DNA of 64,000 nt, taken from contig NZ_CP129111.1 in assembly GCF_030407165.1 (NCBI RefSeq), forward strand, positions 62,001 to 126,000. Direction: 5' to 3'. Positions 35,493-43,645 of the stretch are shown piece by piece. Origin of the DNA: Fontisubflavum oceani. GTDB lineage: Bacteria; Pseudomonadota; Alphaproteobacteria; Rhodobacterales; Rhodobacteraceae. The position numbers and the translations under genes were made by a program. How positions within the stretch are numbered: the stretch's first letter is position 1; every line of letters starts with the position of its first letter. The notes below the pieces were generated by a model. The model did not search any database. It was given only the letters and a program-made list of their open reading frames with translations, and was not told the origin of the DNA.

Positions 35493-36454
35493 GCTCTTTT
35501 ATCACGCGGCAAGAGGTTGCGGTGATCTTTGAAGTCTTTCCCAAGCATCGAATAGACAAGCACATGGTTGTGCGCAGGTGACAAAGCGGCGGCATTGCTG
35601 CGACCGTAGAAGTTTTCCCAAATGACATTTGCAACAAACAGGTCTCGCCCAAAGACTTCATCCATCAAGACTTTGCAGTAATGCACTTCAACATCATCAA
35701 GGTTCACAAAGATTGAACCGTCACGACTCAGTAGTTTTTTGGAAACTTCCAGCCTATTGCGCATAAATGTCAGCCACGCGGAGTGGTTAAAGCGGTCATT
35801 GTACTTAAAGCTGTCGCCACCAGTGTTATAAGGCGGGTCGATATAGATCAGCTTCACCTTGCCCGCATAGCGCGCTTTCAGCGAATGCAGCGCCAGCAGG
35901 TTGTTGCCCTTGATGAGCAGGTTGTCATCGTCTGACACCTCGCCCACCGGCTTGGCATTGCCCTCTGCCACCGCCTCGCCATCCCAGCGTTCCCAGCCGG
36001 TCAGCACCTTTGGTTCAAACAGCCGCGTGATGTCGTCCGGGGCCAGCGTCGTGTTCCAGAACACCTCGTTGCGGCCCCGGTCCTCTTTCGTCATGCCGCC
36101 TTCCAGCACGCAATCCTTATAGGGCCACGCCAGCACCACGTCGCGCGACTGGCTCAGGTAATCGCCGCGCCCGTCCGTCAGGCCGATGCGGTTCTTGAAG
36201 GCGGTGTAGCTGTCGGGCAGGAAGGCTTTGTTGGACACAAAGTCCTGAAACTTCACCTTGTCGAACACCAGCGCCCCCGCCACCTCGGTGAAGAAATGCG
36301 CCTTGATCGTCTCCGACTGCATCAGCAGCTCCAACAGCCGCACATCCATGTTCAGCGCCGCCTCGATCACCGCATTCTTGAGGATCGCGCCATCCGAGAT
36401 GAATGCCTGTTCGGCTTGGAGCAGCGCGGTCAGGTCATCGAGAAGGTTTTGCAT
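35489..36454 (-). CDS. mod: Type III methyltransferase Mod, N-terminal part
   Basis: A 321-aa frame with the N-terminal half of Mod. It contains the catalytic motif IYIDPPYNTGGD (about residues 205-216) and DGSIFVNLDDVEVHYCKVLMDEVFG. It stops at RDKRA-TGA, exactly where the C-terminal frame begins. Mod recognises the target and methylates one strand; it is needed for both modification and restriction. No simple-sequence repeat of the phase-variation kind is seen at the break. A -1 shift at CTTGA would restore a protein of about 630 aa, the usual Mod length. Confidence 0.8.
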   Translation of the reverse strand: MQNLLDDLTALLQAEQAFISDGAILKNAVIEAALNMDVRLLELLMQSETIKAHFFTEVAGALVFDKVKFQDFVSNKAFLPDSYTAFKNRIGLTDGRGDYLSQSRDVVLAWPYKDCVLEGGMTKEDRGRNEVFWNTTLAPDDITRLFEPKVLTGWERWDGEAVAEGNAKPVGEVSDDDNLLIKGNNLLALHSLKARYAGKVKLIYIDPPYNTGGDSFKYNDRFNHSAWLTFMRNRLEVSKKLLSRDGSIFVNLDDVEVHYCKVLMDEVFGRDLFVANVIWENFYGRSNAAALSPAHNHVLVYSMLGKDFKDHRNLLPRDKRA

Positions 36455-36566
36455 GGATGGTCGTCCCCGTTCCGCTTTTTTCGCCCTTTGTGCCGAATGA
36501 TACAGGGAAAATCCAGCGCGACCTTATTTGCCCCGGTAATGGGAGGGTTGGGTTAATGGGGAAAGG

Positions 36567-37895
36567 TCATCGCAAGGCGTAGGAAGGTGTGACTTTCACA
36601 TGGGGAACCTGCCCCAGCCTTGCCTTGAAAGTGTCTTTCATCACCTGCACCAGTTCCTGTTCCAAATGGGCCTGCACGATGAAGGCGTCATGGATCGGCA
36701 GGATCGCATGGCCCTGCCTGACAAAGTGCAACATGATCGCCTCGGCGAGATCGCTTTCCAGTCGTTGCAGTTTCACACCCTTGCCGGTGCCCAGCATGGC
36801 AGGAACCATCGGGAAGGCGTGCAGAACCTTCTGGCGGAAGTCCGCTGCCGTCATGCCCCACTGGGCACTGTCAAAGTTGCGGGGTTCTTCTGTTTTGCCT
36901 GATTTGGCGTTCAAGAACGCGGCAAGTGTAGCTTTGGCATGGTCGCGCAGCTTGTCAGGCGCATTCGAGCCGACAATCGAGGAATAAGGGTCTTCGGGAA
37001 TAGGCTGGCCAACCTCCGCCAATAGCACCGCCGGATTGAAGCCGCTATAATCCGCTTCGACAGTGTGCCGCCTGTCAATCATGATGTTGGGCCGCGCGTT
37101 TTTGTGGATGTTTTGCCACCAGCCGCCGTAGAAGCGGCCACCGAAGCCAAATCGGCCCCGGATGAAAACCCGATACAAACGCACCTTCTTACCTTTGTAG
37201 TCGGGCCGCTTGTCATGGATCGTCAAGGGATGTGAGGTTTCGATTTCGGTCGCTTCCAGCTTCGCGTTGATCTGGTCCAATTTGCGGCGCATTGCGTCCG
37301 TTTCGGGCGTGTCATCATATCCGCAAAGGCGATCTTGCGCGTCCTTAAGTCGGATGGTTTCTCTGCCCCGGTCCACTTTGAAGTCTGAAAAACCCCATCC
37401 CTCGGCTTCCAGTTCCAGAGCGCCCTTTTCCGTCAAGGCGAACCGGCTTGTCTGACTGTAACCCGGAAGGTTGAAGCCGCTCTTCACCTTCTCGACATAG
37501 CCAGATTTCATAAGCCAGTCTTGGACCGTGATGAACAGCGCCGCCTTCATGTAGTCGGGGCGGTATCGCCTTTCGCGGTGCAAATCGCCCTTGCCGCGTC
37601 GCATTCCGATTGTGGTTGGCCATTTGTTGCACTTCGCCCGCATCAGGTTCGCAAGGATTACGCCGCCGCAGTCAATAAACGCCTGCTGCCTTTCGAGGCT
37701 TGGTTTTCGTTCAAATGATGCTGTCCACTCCGCGCAAACGTCATCCATGAGCAAGTCGATTCGGTTTTGGGCGTCAGGATTTGCTACCGTCAGAAACGGT
37801 TCAAACACCCAAGAATGATCCCCCCGCTGGTCGGGCAGTTCAGCCGTCAAGGCGACGGCCTGTAGGATCAATGGGTGCGTTAATTCGTCAGTCAT
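36567..37895 (-). CDS. Family A DNA polymerase-like protein of the island
   Basis: A 442-aa protein with no annotation I can recall. Its C-terminal half has the order of family A polymerase motifs. Motif A-like EADYSGFNP has D282. A motif B/O-helix-like RDHAKATLAAFLNAK has R317 and K321 with the R-x3-K spacing of Pol I. LQRLESDLAEAIML corresponds to the Q...AxD helix. Motif C-like ILPIHDAFIV has H402 and D403. The conserved GGRFYGGWWQ lies before motif A. The N-terminal 200 residues lack an exonuclease motif and include a possible winged-helix segment (FITVQDWLMKSGYVE ... SRFALTEKGALELE). The start at 37895 is uncertain (weak ribosome site). It is 113 bp upstream of mod, same strand. Confidence 0.6.
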   Translation of the reverse strand: MTDELTHPLILQAVALTAELPDQRGDHSWVFEPFLTVANPDAQNRIDLLMDDVCAEWTASFERKPSLERQQAFIDCGGVILANLMRAKCNKWPTTIGMRRGKGDLHRERRYRPDYMKAALFITVQDWLMKSGYVEKVKSGFNLPGYSQTSRFALTEKGALELEAEGWGFSDFKVDRGRETIRLKDAQDRLCGYDDTPETDAMRRKLDQINAKLEATEIETSHPLTIHDKRPDYKGKKVRLYRVFIRGRFGFGGRFYGGWWQNIHKNARPNIMIDRRHTVEADYSGFNPAVLLAEVGQPIPEDPYSSIVGSNAPDKLRDHAKATLAAFLNAKSGKTEEPRNFDSAQWGMTAADFRQKVLHAFPMVPAMLGTGKGVKLQRLESDLAEAIMLHFVRQGHAILPIHDAFIVQAHLEQELVQVMKDTFKARLGQVPHVKVTPSYALR

Positions 37896-38228
37896 CAGAA
37901 AATTCCGGCACATTTTTTCGTGCCCCTATCTATGCAGTCAGGCGCGACAACTCCCCCCTATACCCCACCTTTCAGACTACAGGCACAACCACAACATCTT
38001 GTGACTTTAGCTTAATGCCCCGTACTAAGAGGAAAGAACGACCACAGCGGCCACATATGGTGGCACGCACACGGGGATGCCCAATGCGAAGAGCAACCAC
38101 AAGAAAGCGAAATTGAGTTGACAGATGATGGTGCCACAAGGCACAGGTGTGACACAAAGTGCGACACACAATTCAACCTCGCACTCGATTGTTCAAGCCT
38201 TCCAGTGGCTTAGAAAAATGGTAGCGGG
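37896..38228. other. Non-coding right end of the element
   Basis: 333 bp between the polymerase-like gene and the right att. It contains a small perfect hairpin GTGCC-ACAA-GGCAC (38131-38144) and the right inner repeat (38147-38169). Short open frames exist on both strands, one with a CGRCG pair, but none has a ribosome site or recognisable sequence, so no gene is called. Confidence 0.5.
38147..38169 (+). repeat. Right inner (arm-type) repeat
   Basis: The form GTGTxACACAAAGTGxGACACAC with x = G and C, matching 29175-29197 at 21 of 23 positions in the same orientation. It sits 59 bp inside the right att. A pair of conserved inner repeats in direct orientation at both ends supports a recombination function rather than chance. 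Confidence 0.65.
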
Positions 38229-38245
38229 TCCGGTACTCGCCTCCA
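38229..38245 (+). repeat. attR: 17-bp direct repeat of tRNA-Cys 3' end
   Basis: Exact copy of 29119-29135 (TCCGGTACTCGCCTCCA). It marks the right boundary of the integrated element. The rest of the tRNA is absent here, as expected for the displaced 3' end. Confidence 0.88.
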
Positions 38246-38260
38246 AATATTTTCAATGAC

Positions 38261-38985
38261 TTAGCTCTCTCCTCTCTGTGCCCCATCGGGGGCGTTTACA
38301 ATAGCGTTTACAGTTTTGCCCTCGCGGCGCTGCTTTTCGCGCTCCAGTAAGCCGAGGACTTCCGCGCTCTCAGCAGGTGAAACGGCGGCATAGTGCTCGA
38401 TCACGGCGGCTGCGTAACGGAGCGACCAGCCAATATGATTTGCTATTTGCTTGAGGCCCAGGCCCGCGCGCAGAAGCCGTGTGGCTGCCGTCCCGCGTAT
38501 CTTGGAGCCGCAAAGAGGGATCGCTGAGCTTGTCTTTGATCCGATCACGATAGCGAGCAATGCCCCTGCTGGCAGAGTTGGCATTCAGTGGCTTTGCTCG
38601 GTCATTGACTAAGAGCACCAACTGATCCGGTGGAGTCTCGTCTATCAAGCGTCTTAGCTCTGGGGTGACAGGGATGTGTGCAACGCGCCCTCGCTTCTGG
38701 GTTCGAACCCGAAAGCGGTCCATTCCGTCGCAAATCTCAAGATTTCCACGTGTAAGGCGAACAAGATCGGCAGGCCGAAGGCCTGTTTCACATGCCAGGG
38801 TTAGCACGCACTGCACCCAAAGCGGTGCGCTGTCCTTGAGAGTCCATTGGTCAGCATCCGTCCATACGATTTCCGCTCCATCAACGGTGTATATGCGAAG
38901 AAGGCGGTCGCAGTAGTGGGCTGCGATCTTACCTTCACGCCGCAGGACTTTGCATTGCAATCGAGACTGGAAAACAAGGCCGCAT
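38261..38985 (-). pseudogene. Decayed tyrosine integrase remnant
   Basis: Two minus-strand frames together give an integrase catalytic domain. The first (to about 38500) has LACETGLRPADLVRLT, with the first catalytic Arg, and VRTQKRGRVAHIPVTPELRRLID. The second (about 38500 to 38261) has RGTAATRLLRAGLGLKQIANHIG and AAVIEHYAAVSP, with the nucleophile Tyr. The frame changes at about 38497-38502. Upstream a stop in frame (near 38995) removes the N-terminal domains. It differs from the intact integrase at 29203. It ends 15 bp from attR and points towards it, so it is probably what remains of an earlier occupant of the same tRNA-Cys site. Confidence 0.75.
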
Positions 38986-39038
38986 GAGGCCAGAAATCAA
39001 TCGACGGATTCTCCCAAAAGTTGGAAGAAAATCGGGTC

Positions 39039-39884
39039 TCAGGCCATATGTTGCAAGAGTTTCGGCTTGGTTAAAGCAACTGCTCGAACCAACGACGCTG
39101 CAACGGAGGTGCGCCGGCGCAATCCGTCGGCTGAGAAGAGCGCGCCTTCACCAAGCACATCCCCTTCAGTTAGCTCAGAGATCACGTCTGAAGTGGCTGG
39201 GTGCAGGACGTTAACCTTGCCCTCGACAATCAGGTAAGCACAATCACCAAACTCGCCACAGCGGGTGATCTGTTCGCCCTTTCTGAAAATAACGTACTCG
39301 TTGGACGGTATGGTGTTGTAGAGGATATTGTTCCGACCAAACCTAGTAAAGGCTTCACTCATGTCATCCGTGGGCACAAGGTAGGGCATAAAGTCCACTT
39401 TAAGTCGGGGCGTGCTCTTCAAATCGCTGAGCAGTGGCTTCCCTCCGATACGGCAAATCATATTGCCGATCGTAGGGTTAGCTGGCATGCAGGTAAAATC
39501 CATCTGATTGGCCATGGCATAATACCCGCACATCAACAGCAGCCCGCGCGCGACAGTTGTACTGCGATGGTGCTTCGCAACGCAAAACATACTAATACTC
39601 ATCATCCGACTGCCTTCGGGAACATATGATCGAAAATCAAAATACTCTTCTGCGGGCAGACCTATGGCGTTTTCCAAGGTAATCCGAACACTGCCCACGA
39701 CCCGGCCCGCTTCATCCAGAGAGACAAAAGACTTTGAGGCTGGAAAGGCATCGAAGCGGTCCAGGACAAGATGCGAAGCGTTGCCATTTATCAGGTCTTC
39801 TTCTTGACAGAACACCTGATGGCGGACGCGGAAAACCTGGTCGATGTCTTGCTCAGTCTCAGCCAATCGAATGTGAATGGGCAT
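39039..39884 (-). CDS. FeeM-like N-acyl amino acid synthase fused to a cNMP-binding domain
   Basis: A 281-aa two-domain protein. Residues 1-170 resemble FeeM/LuxI-type GNAT acyltransferases: IRLAETEQDIDQVFRVRHQVF at the start (the autoinducer-synthase-like RxxVF), VVGSVRIT, and a long acyl-pocket region up to GKPLLSDL. Residues about 185-281 form a CRP-like cyclic-nucleotide-binding domain with GDCAYLIVEGKVNVL and the phosphate-binding cassette GDVLGEGALFSADGLRRRTSVAA. It starts 4 bases after the stop of the methyltransferase gene, so the two are coupled. Predicted to make a long-chain N-acyl amino acid under cAMP/cGMP control; the product is inference. Confidence 0.65.
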   Translation of the reverse strand: MPIHIRLAETEQDIDQVFRVRHQVFCQEEDLINGNASHLVLDRFDAFPASKSFVSLDEAGRVVGSVRITLENAIGLPAEEYFDFRSYVPEGSRMMSISMFCVAKHHRSTTVARGLLLMCGYYAMANQMDFTCMPANPTIGNMICRIGGKPLLSDLKSTPRLKVDFMPYLVPTDDMSEAFTRFGRNNILYNTIPSNEYVIFRKGEQITRCGEFGDCAYLIVEGKVNVLHPATSDVISELTEGDVLGEGALFSADGLRRRTSVAASLVRAVALTKPKLLQHMA

Positions 39885-39887
39885 CGG

Positions 39888-40776
39888 TTACACCTGCCCG
39901 GAAGGGGCGCAGGCCACCACGAATTCACCACGATGGAAAGGGCCTTTGACCATGTGCGATAGGTATTTGCGCTGTAGGTCATGGCCGTCCACAATCTGCC
40001 TCAGTACATAGTCCTGCATCGCCAGAAACGGCTTGATCTCTGACGTTTCGATGGTCCACAGCAACGGTTCGCCCACGTGTCGCAAATACCGTCTCAACAG
40101 CCATGTGGCATTGGTATTTGGGCTCTCCACACTCGGTGTCGCAGTAAAGACAAACTGCATCCGGCCGGACGTCACGTGCGACAACGCAACAAACATGCGC
40201 TCCACATCTTTGCGACTGAGATACATAAGGACACCTTCGCAAATGAAACAGGTCTGCGCGGTAGCGTCGAATGCGGGCATGGTCTGCAGAACGTCGCCAG
40301 GCGAGGTCTGAGACAAATCCACCGGATGTAGGTGCAGGTTTACAGGCGCGCCTGCGCCGAGAGCCTGCTGTTTCTGAACAGCGGTGTGAGGGTGATCCAG
40401 CTCAATAAATGTCAGAGTGGGGTATTCATGGCTAAGCTCAAACATCAACGTATCGAAACCGGCGCCGATGTTCACCACCTGCCGGACGTCGCTTTCGATG
40501 AGAACGCACAACGTCCTCGATGGCTTTTTTGCGCGCCACATAATGCATCGCGATCCCGGGCAAGAGCAAACGCTGCATGAGGAGTAAGGCCCTCGACATC
40601 AAGGGGTTACGCAACTGCCGCAACCGTTTGCGCCCCTCGTCGGTGCTGTTGAGAATACGCAGACAGGCTGCCATTTTCTCGGCCGATACCAGCTCTCTTG
40701 TACGGGCGCTTTGGCCCGTGTGAACCACACCTTGCAGAACCGTATAGGCGGTATGGCTTGCCTTGCCTTCGTGCAT
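39888..40776 (-). pseudogene. LCM-type SAM-dependent methyltransferase, frameshifted
   Basis: Two frames combine into one methyltransferase of about 295 aa similar to leucine-carboxyl-methyltransferase (PPM1/LCM) proteins. The first begins MHEGKASHTAYTVLQGVVHT and runs to RKKAIEDVVR. The second continues IESDVRQVVNIGAGFDTLMFEL (SAM loop) and FIELDHPHTAVQKQ, ending at 39888. The shift lies at about 40496-40512. LCM proteins methylate carboxyl groups, often of acids or of polyketide-like products. It is immediately upstream of the FeeM-like gene, suggesting a carboxyl-methylated acyl amino acid as joint product. It may be inactive in this genome. Confidence 0.65.
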
Positions 40777-41283
40777 TTTTTGCTTGCTCCTACAGCGTCG
40801 AGCTGCGTGCTTTGATCAGACGGTGTCTTGTTACCTTTATGCGAATGCCGATCCGTTAACGGGCGCGTCAGTAGTTCAAAGCGTCGCCGTCGATCGCATG
40901 TGGTTGACCCTTTCACTGTTTCGATCCGACCCTTAGAGCACTTGCGTCAGAAACCTCTGCGCGCGTTTCCTCGCCCATACTCACAGCCAAAATCCCGGTG
41001 CTGCGGCAGCAACGGTTAGAGCGCAGGACCAAGTTTCAGAAAGAGCATAGGTGTCTTGATCTCATAAGAATGCAAAGAACTTAGCAATTCGGACGGCACG
41101 CGAAGAAACAATGAAGCGACAGCATTGACTGTTTGTTTTGGGCGCAGGGCATGGCCCGCAGTGGCATGCCGGGCTGCGCTGACCGTTATGAAAAGGTGAC
41201 TTACGCTGACCGGCAAACGCGTCAAAATCGTCCCATGCTCAGAAGACGCAATCGCATAAGGAACGGCGAGGATGCGGTGCCAT
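40777..41283. other. Gene-free interval
   Basis: 507 bp between the LCM methyltransferase and the Crp/Fnr gene. The open frames present (for example minus 41369-41016) show no recognisable domain and no ribosome site, and I see no repeat or clear promoter. It is probably decayed sequence. Confidence 0.4.
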
Positions 41284-41973
41284 TCAGGGTGACAGATGCT
41301 CAGCTCTTGCCGCGTCGACCCAATCAGACAGAGCTTTTGTGTCGGGGATTTCGATGGCGCCGTATCCAAGCGTGATCAACCCATTCTTTTCAAGCGTTTT
41401 CAGCGCTCGACCAACGGATACACGGGATGCACCAACAGCGACGGCCAGATCTGATTGGTTCCATTGCAAGACGCCCGGCACTTCGGAATCTTCAAGCATG
41501 TTCAAGAGCATAGTCGCCGTGTAAGCGGGCAGCGGCAAAAATCGCAGATCGTCCAGCATACGCAATGCGAGGTTCAGACGGTTTAGCGTGATTGGCAGCG
41601 CCGCGCTCGCGATTTCGGGGTGCTTTTCCATCAGTGACAAAAAGTCGTTTTTTTGGACATATCCAACCGTTGTCTTGCCAACTGCGGTCGCAGTCTGCGT
41701 GCGCCTGCGGCCAGTCAAAACGCCGACGATGCCAAGAAAATGACCAGCACCGAGTACCGCCAGAATCGTCTCACGACCGCTCGGATTTACGCGGCCAACC
41801 CTAACGGCGCCCGAGCGGACGATCACGAGGCGATCTCCGACATCGCCTGTCGAGAATATCATCTGACCGTCATTGTAAGTGCGCTGACGTTCAACAGCGT
41901 CGATTTCAGCTTGAACTTCCGCGCTCAGCAATTCCAGGAACTTGAGGCTGCCGTGATCCAACAGTCCGGTCAT
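41284..41973 (-). CDS. Crp/Fnr family transcriptional regulator
   Basis: A 229-aa CRP-like regulator. The N-terminal effector domain has MIFSTGDVGDRLVIVRSGAVRVGR and LGAGHFLGIVGVLTGRRRTQTATAV, and the C-terminal winged HTH has SDLAVAVGASRVSVGRALKTLEKNG. The phosphate-binding cassette is degenerate, so cAMP binding is uncertain; no FNR-type cysteines. It lies on the same strand about 500 bp upstream of the methyltransferase/FeeM-like pair and may control it; that is inferred from position only. Confidence 0.82.
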   Translation of the reverse strand: MTGLLDHGSLKFLELLSAEVQAEIDAVERQRTYNDGQMIFSTGDVGDRLVIVRSGAVRVGRVNPSGRETILAVLGAGHFLGIVGVLTGRRRTQTATAVGKTTVGYVQKNDFLSLMEKHPEIASAALPITLNRLNLALRMLDDLRFLPLPAYTATMLLNMLEDSEVPGVLQWNQSDLAVAVGASRVSVGRALKTLEKNGLITLGYGAIEIPDTKALSDWVDAARAEHLSP

Positions 41974-42152
41974 GTGAGTGCTTCCTTAGTTTGTTTTGCA
42001 TATGTTTTAGGACCCAGCGCAATGGTCAGGCGATTTCTGTTTTGGCTTGTGGCATATCCCGCAGGTTTGAAGCGGTGTCAAAACTGAGGCGGATCAGTCA
42101 ATCTGCGGACTGACTTGCATGCCTCGACGACCTTTGCACAAGCGGAGCCCCA

Positions 42153-42647
42153 TCAGCAGAACAGCGGTTTTTGATTGTCGTAAAACGCGTCGCGGGACAC
42201 ACTCGACCAGTCGCGCCGCCGGTCATCGGATGGATCGTCAAGCTGTGCAAGGGTCTCTGTGGTCAAGTCGTTTTGCCATTCTTCTCCGCCAGATATCAAC
42301 GCGGCGAATCCGGTGAAACCCAAGGTCTCAAGCACGGTATCAATCGGCCTGATCGTCCGCTCTGGATCTTGGCCACAGTACGGCGTTTGCGATGCGTCGT
42401 GCGGGATTATGGCGAGGTCGCAGCCACCCCCCTCAAACCGCACCAAATACCTGCCACGGGGCGCAAAATGAACCCGCGCCACGCTCTCATACCCAGGAAC
42501 CGCAACACCCCATGATTTCGAGAAAGATGTGCGTAAATAGATCGTTCGGCGCATGGACAGGTTGGTCAGGATGTCACTGAGACGGTCAAGCGCGCATGCA
42601 TCACTTTCCCAACTGCGACTCTGTACAGGGGTCTCAACCATCCGCAC
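42153..42647 (-). pseudogene. AraC-family N-terminal domain fragment
   Basis: A 164-aa frame whose centre, LDRLSDILTNLSMRRTIYLRTSF and GRYLVRFEGGGCDLAIIPHDASQ, resembles the cupin-like ligand domain of AraC regulators (AraC_binding_2/cupin_6). It ends after DAFYDNQKPLFC with no helix-turn-helix, so about half the protein is missing. It abuts the truncated serine hydrolase on the opposite strand, which suggests a rearrangement junction near 42640. Confidence 0.6.
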
Positions 42648-42668
42648 AGCATTTGGAACGCACGCGCA

Positions 42669-43250
42669 TTGGCCTTGCAGACTGCGACGGGAGCAAACGT
42701 GTTCGAGCTAGCTGCAGAGCGAGTTCTCAATCCACTAAGACTCACAGCAGCCGCCCCATCGAACGCGTCAACTCTCCGGGACATTGCGGTTGGCTATACC
42801 ATCGAGGACAACCCATTCGGCCTTGCACCGCGCAAGATGACTAGCAATGGTCAACTGATATGGAACCCAATCGTTGAATGGACACGAGGTGGGTTCGCGT
42901 CCACCTCAACCGATCTCGCTTCGTGGGGACACGCGCTATTTTCAGGCGCGGCCATGGACACGGACTATCTGGGTGTTTTGTTAGACGGTGGTGCCGTCCA
43001 CACAAACGCAACAGGAGTGTTCTACGGTATTGGAGTTGCCATCTATCAGGAGCCTCCGCATGGACTGGTCTACGGCCACGGAGGCTGGCTTCCCAGCCAT
43101 GTGTCCAGCCTTAGGCACTACGCGGACGACAACCTGACGACTGCATTCCAGATCAATAGTGACGTGGGTGTCTTGGACAATGGCACCGATCTAGTTCCAG
43201 CGTTGGAGGGAGATCTCGCGCGACTGCTCATTGGCGCGAAGAAGCACTGA
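42669..43250 (+). pseudogene. Serine hydrolase (class C beta-lactamase-like), C-terminal fragment
   Basis: A 193-aa frame matching the C-terminal half of class C beta-lactamase-fold serine hydrolases: QTATGANVFELAAERVLNPL, TRGGFASTSTDLASWGHALF, and the third active-site box YGHGGWLPSHVSS. The SxxK nucleophile and YxN boxes that should precede are absent, and the reading frame upstream joins unrelated sequence. The start at a TTG is arbitrary. No activity is expected. Confidence 0.65.
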
Positions 43251-43645
43251 GATTGCACGACTGACGCCAATGTCTGCTTCCGGCAAGCTGCACTGCGGCG
43301 TGTCACGTCTTTTGCAACGGCAGCTATCGGTCGGAAACCCTCGAGGCGCCTGTCGTGGCAGTCTCCCGCGGATACCGAACCGGTCGGGCTCGTGCGCTTG
43401 ACATATCGGCGGTCTGATCGGTACATGTTGCAACGCTGTATGAGACGCGTCTGATCAGGAGGGCGAGCATGATAATCGACTTTTACGCTGCCCCCTTCGG
43501 CCGACCACGTTTTTGGTTCGGCATTAGTTGACGCACCGGGCGATCTCCGCCCCCCACCGTCACCTCTCCATCGCATAGCCGCTCCCAAGCCAGGCGTCGT
43601 CTCATCCCTTTAGTTGGGCGCGGACACCTGTCCGCGATTGCGTTC
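43251..43645. other. Gene-free interval
   Basis: 395 bp between two gene fragments. Open frames on the minus strand include one ending MPNQKRGRPKGAA, a basic tail seen in many DNA-binding or transposase-related proteins, but the rest of it is not recognisable. No gene is called. Confidence 0.35.

Larger units (their letters stand above)
29119..38245. mobile_element. tRNA-Cys integrative element with type III R-M
   Basis: A 9.1-kb element bounded by a 17-bp direct repeat of the tRNA-Cys 3' end. Contents in order: inner repeat, tyrosine integrase (+), then on the minus strand a PD-(D/E)XK-like nuclease, Res, split Mod, a family A polymerase-like protein, and the second inner repeat. No conjugation, capsid or packaging genes are present, so it is a small genomic island mobilised by its integrase or by helpers. 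The cargo is a DNA-modification/defence module. Confidence 0.85.

Noticed and set aside
35480..35500. Programmed -1 frameshift in mod
   Set aside because: No slippery heptamer of the X-XXY-YYZ kind or stimulating hairpin is evident at the break, so an indel or coupled translation is more likely.
37972..38169. Small zinc-finger-like open frame (CGRCG) at the right end of the island
   Set aside because: Only one CxxC pair, no ribosome site, and it overlaps the recombination repeat.
41016..41369. 117-codon minus-strand open frame between two regulators
   Set aside because: It overlaps the 3' end of the Crp/Fnr gene, lacks a ribosome site and shows no recognisable family.
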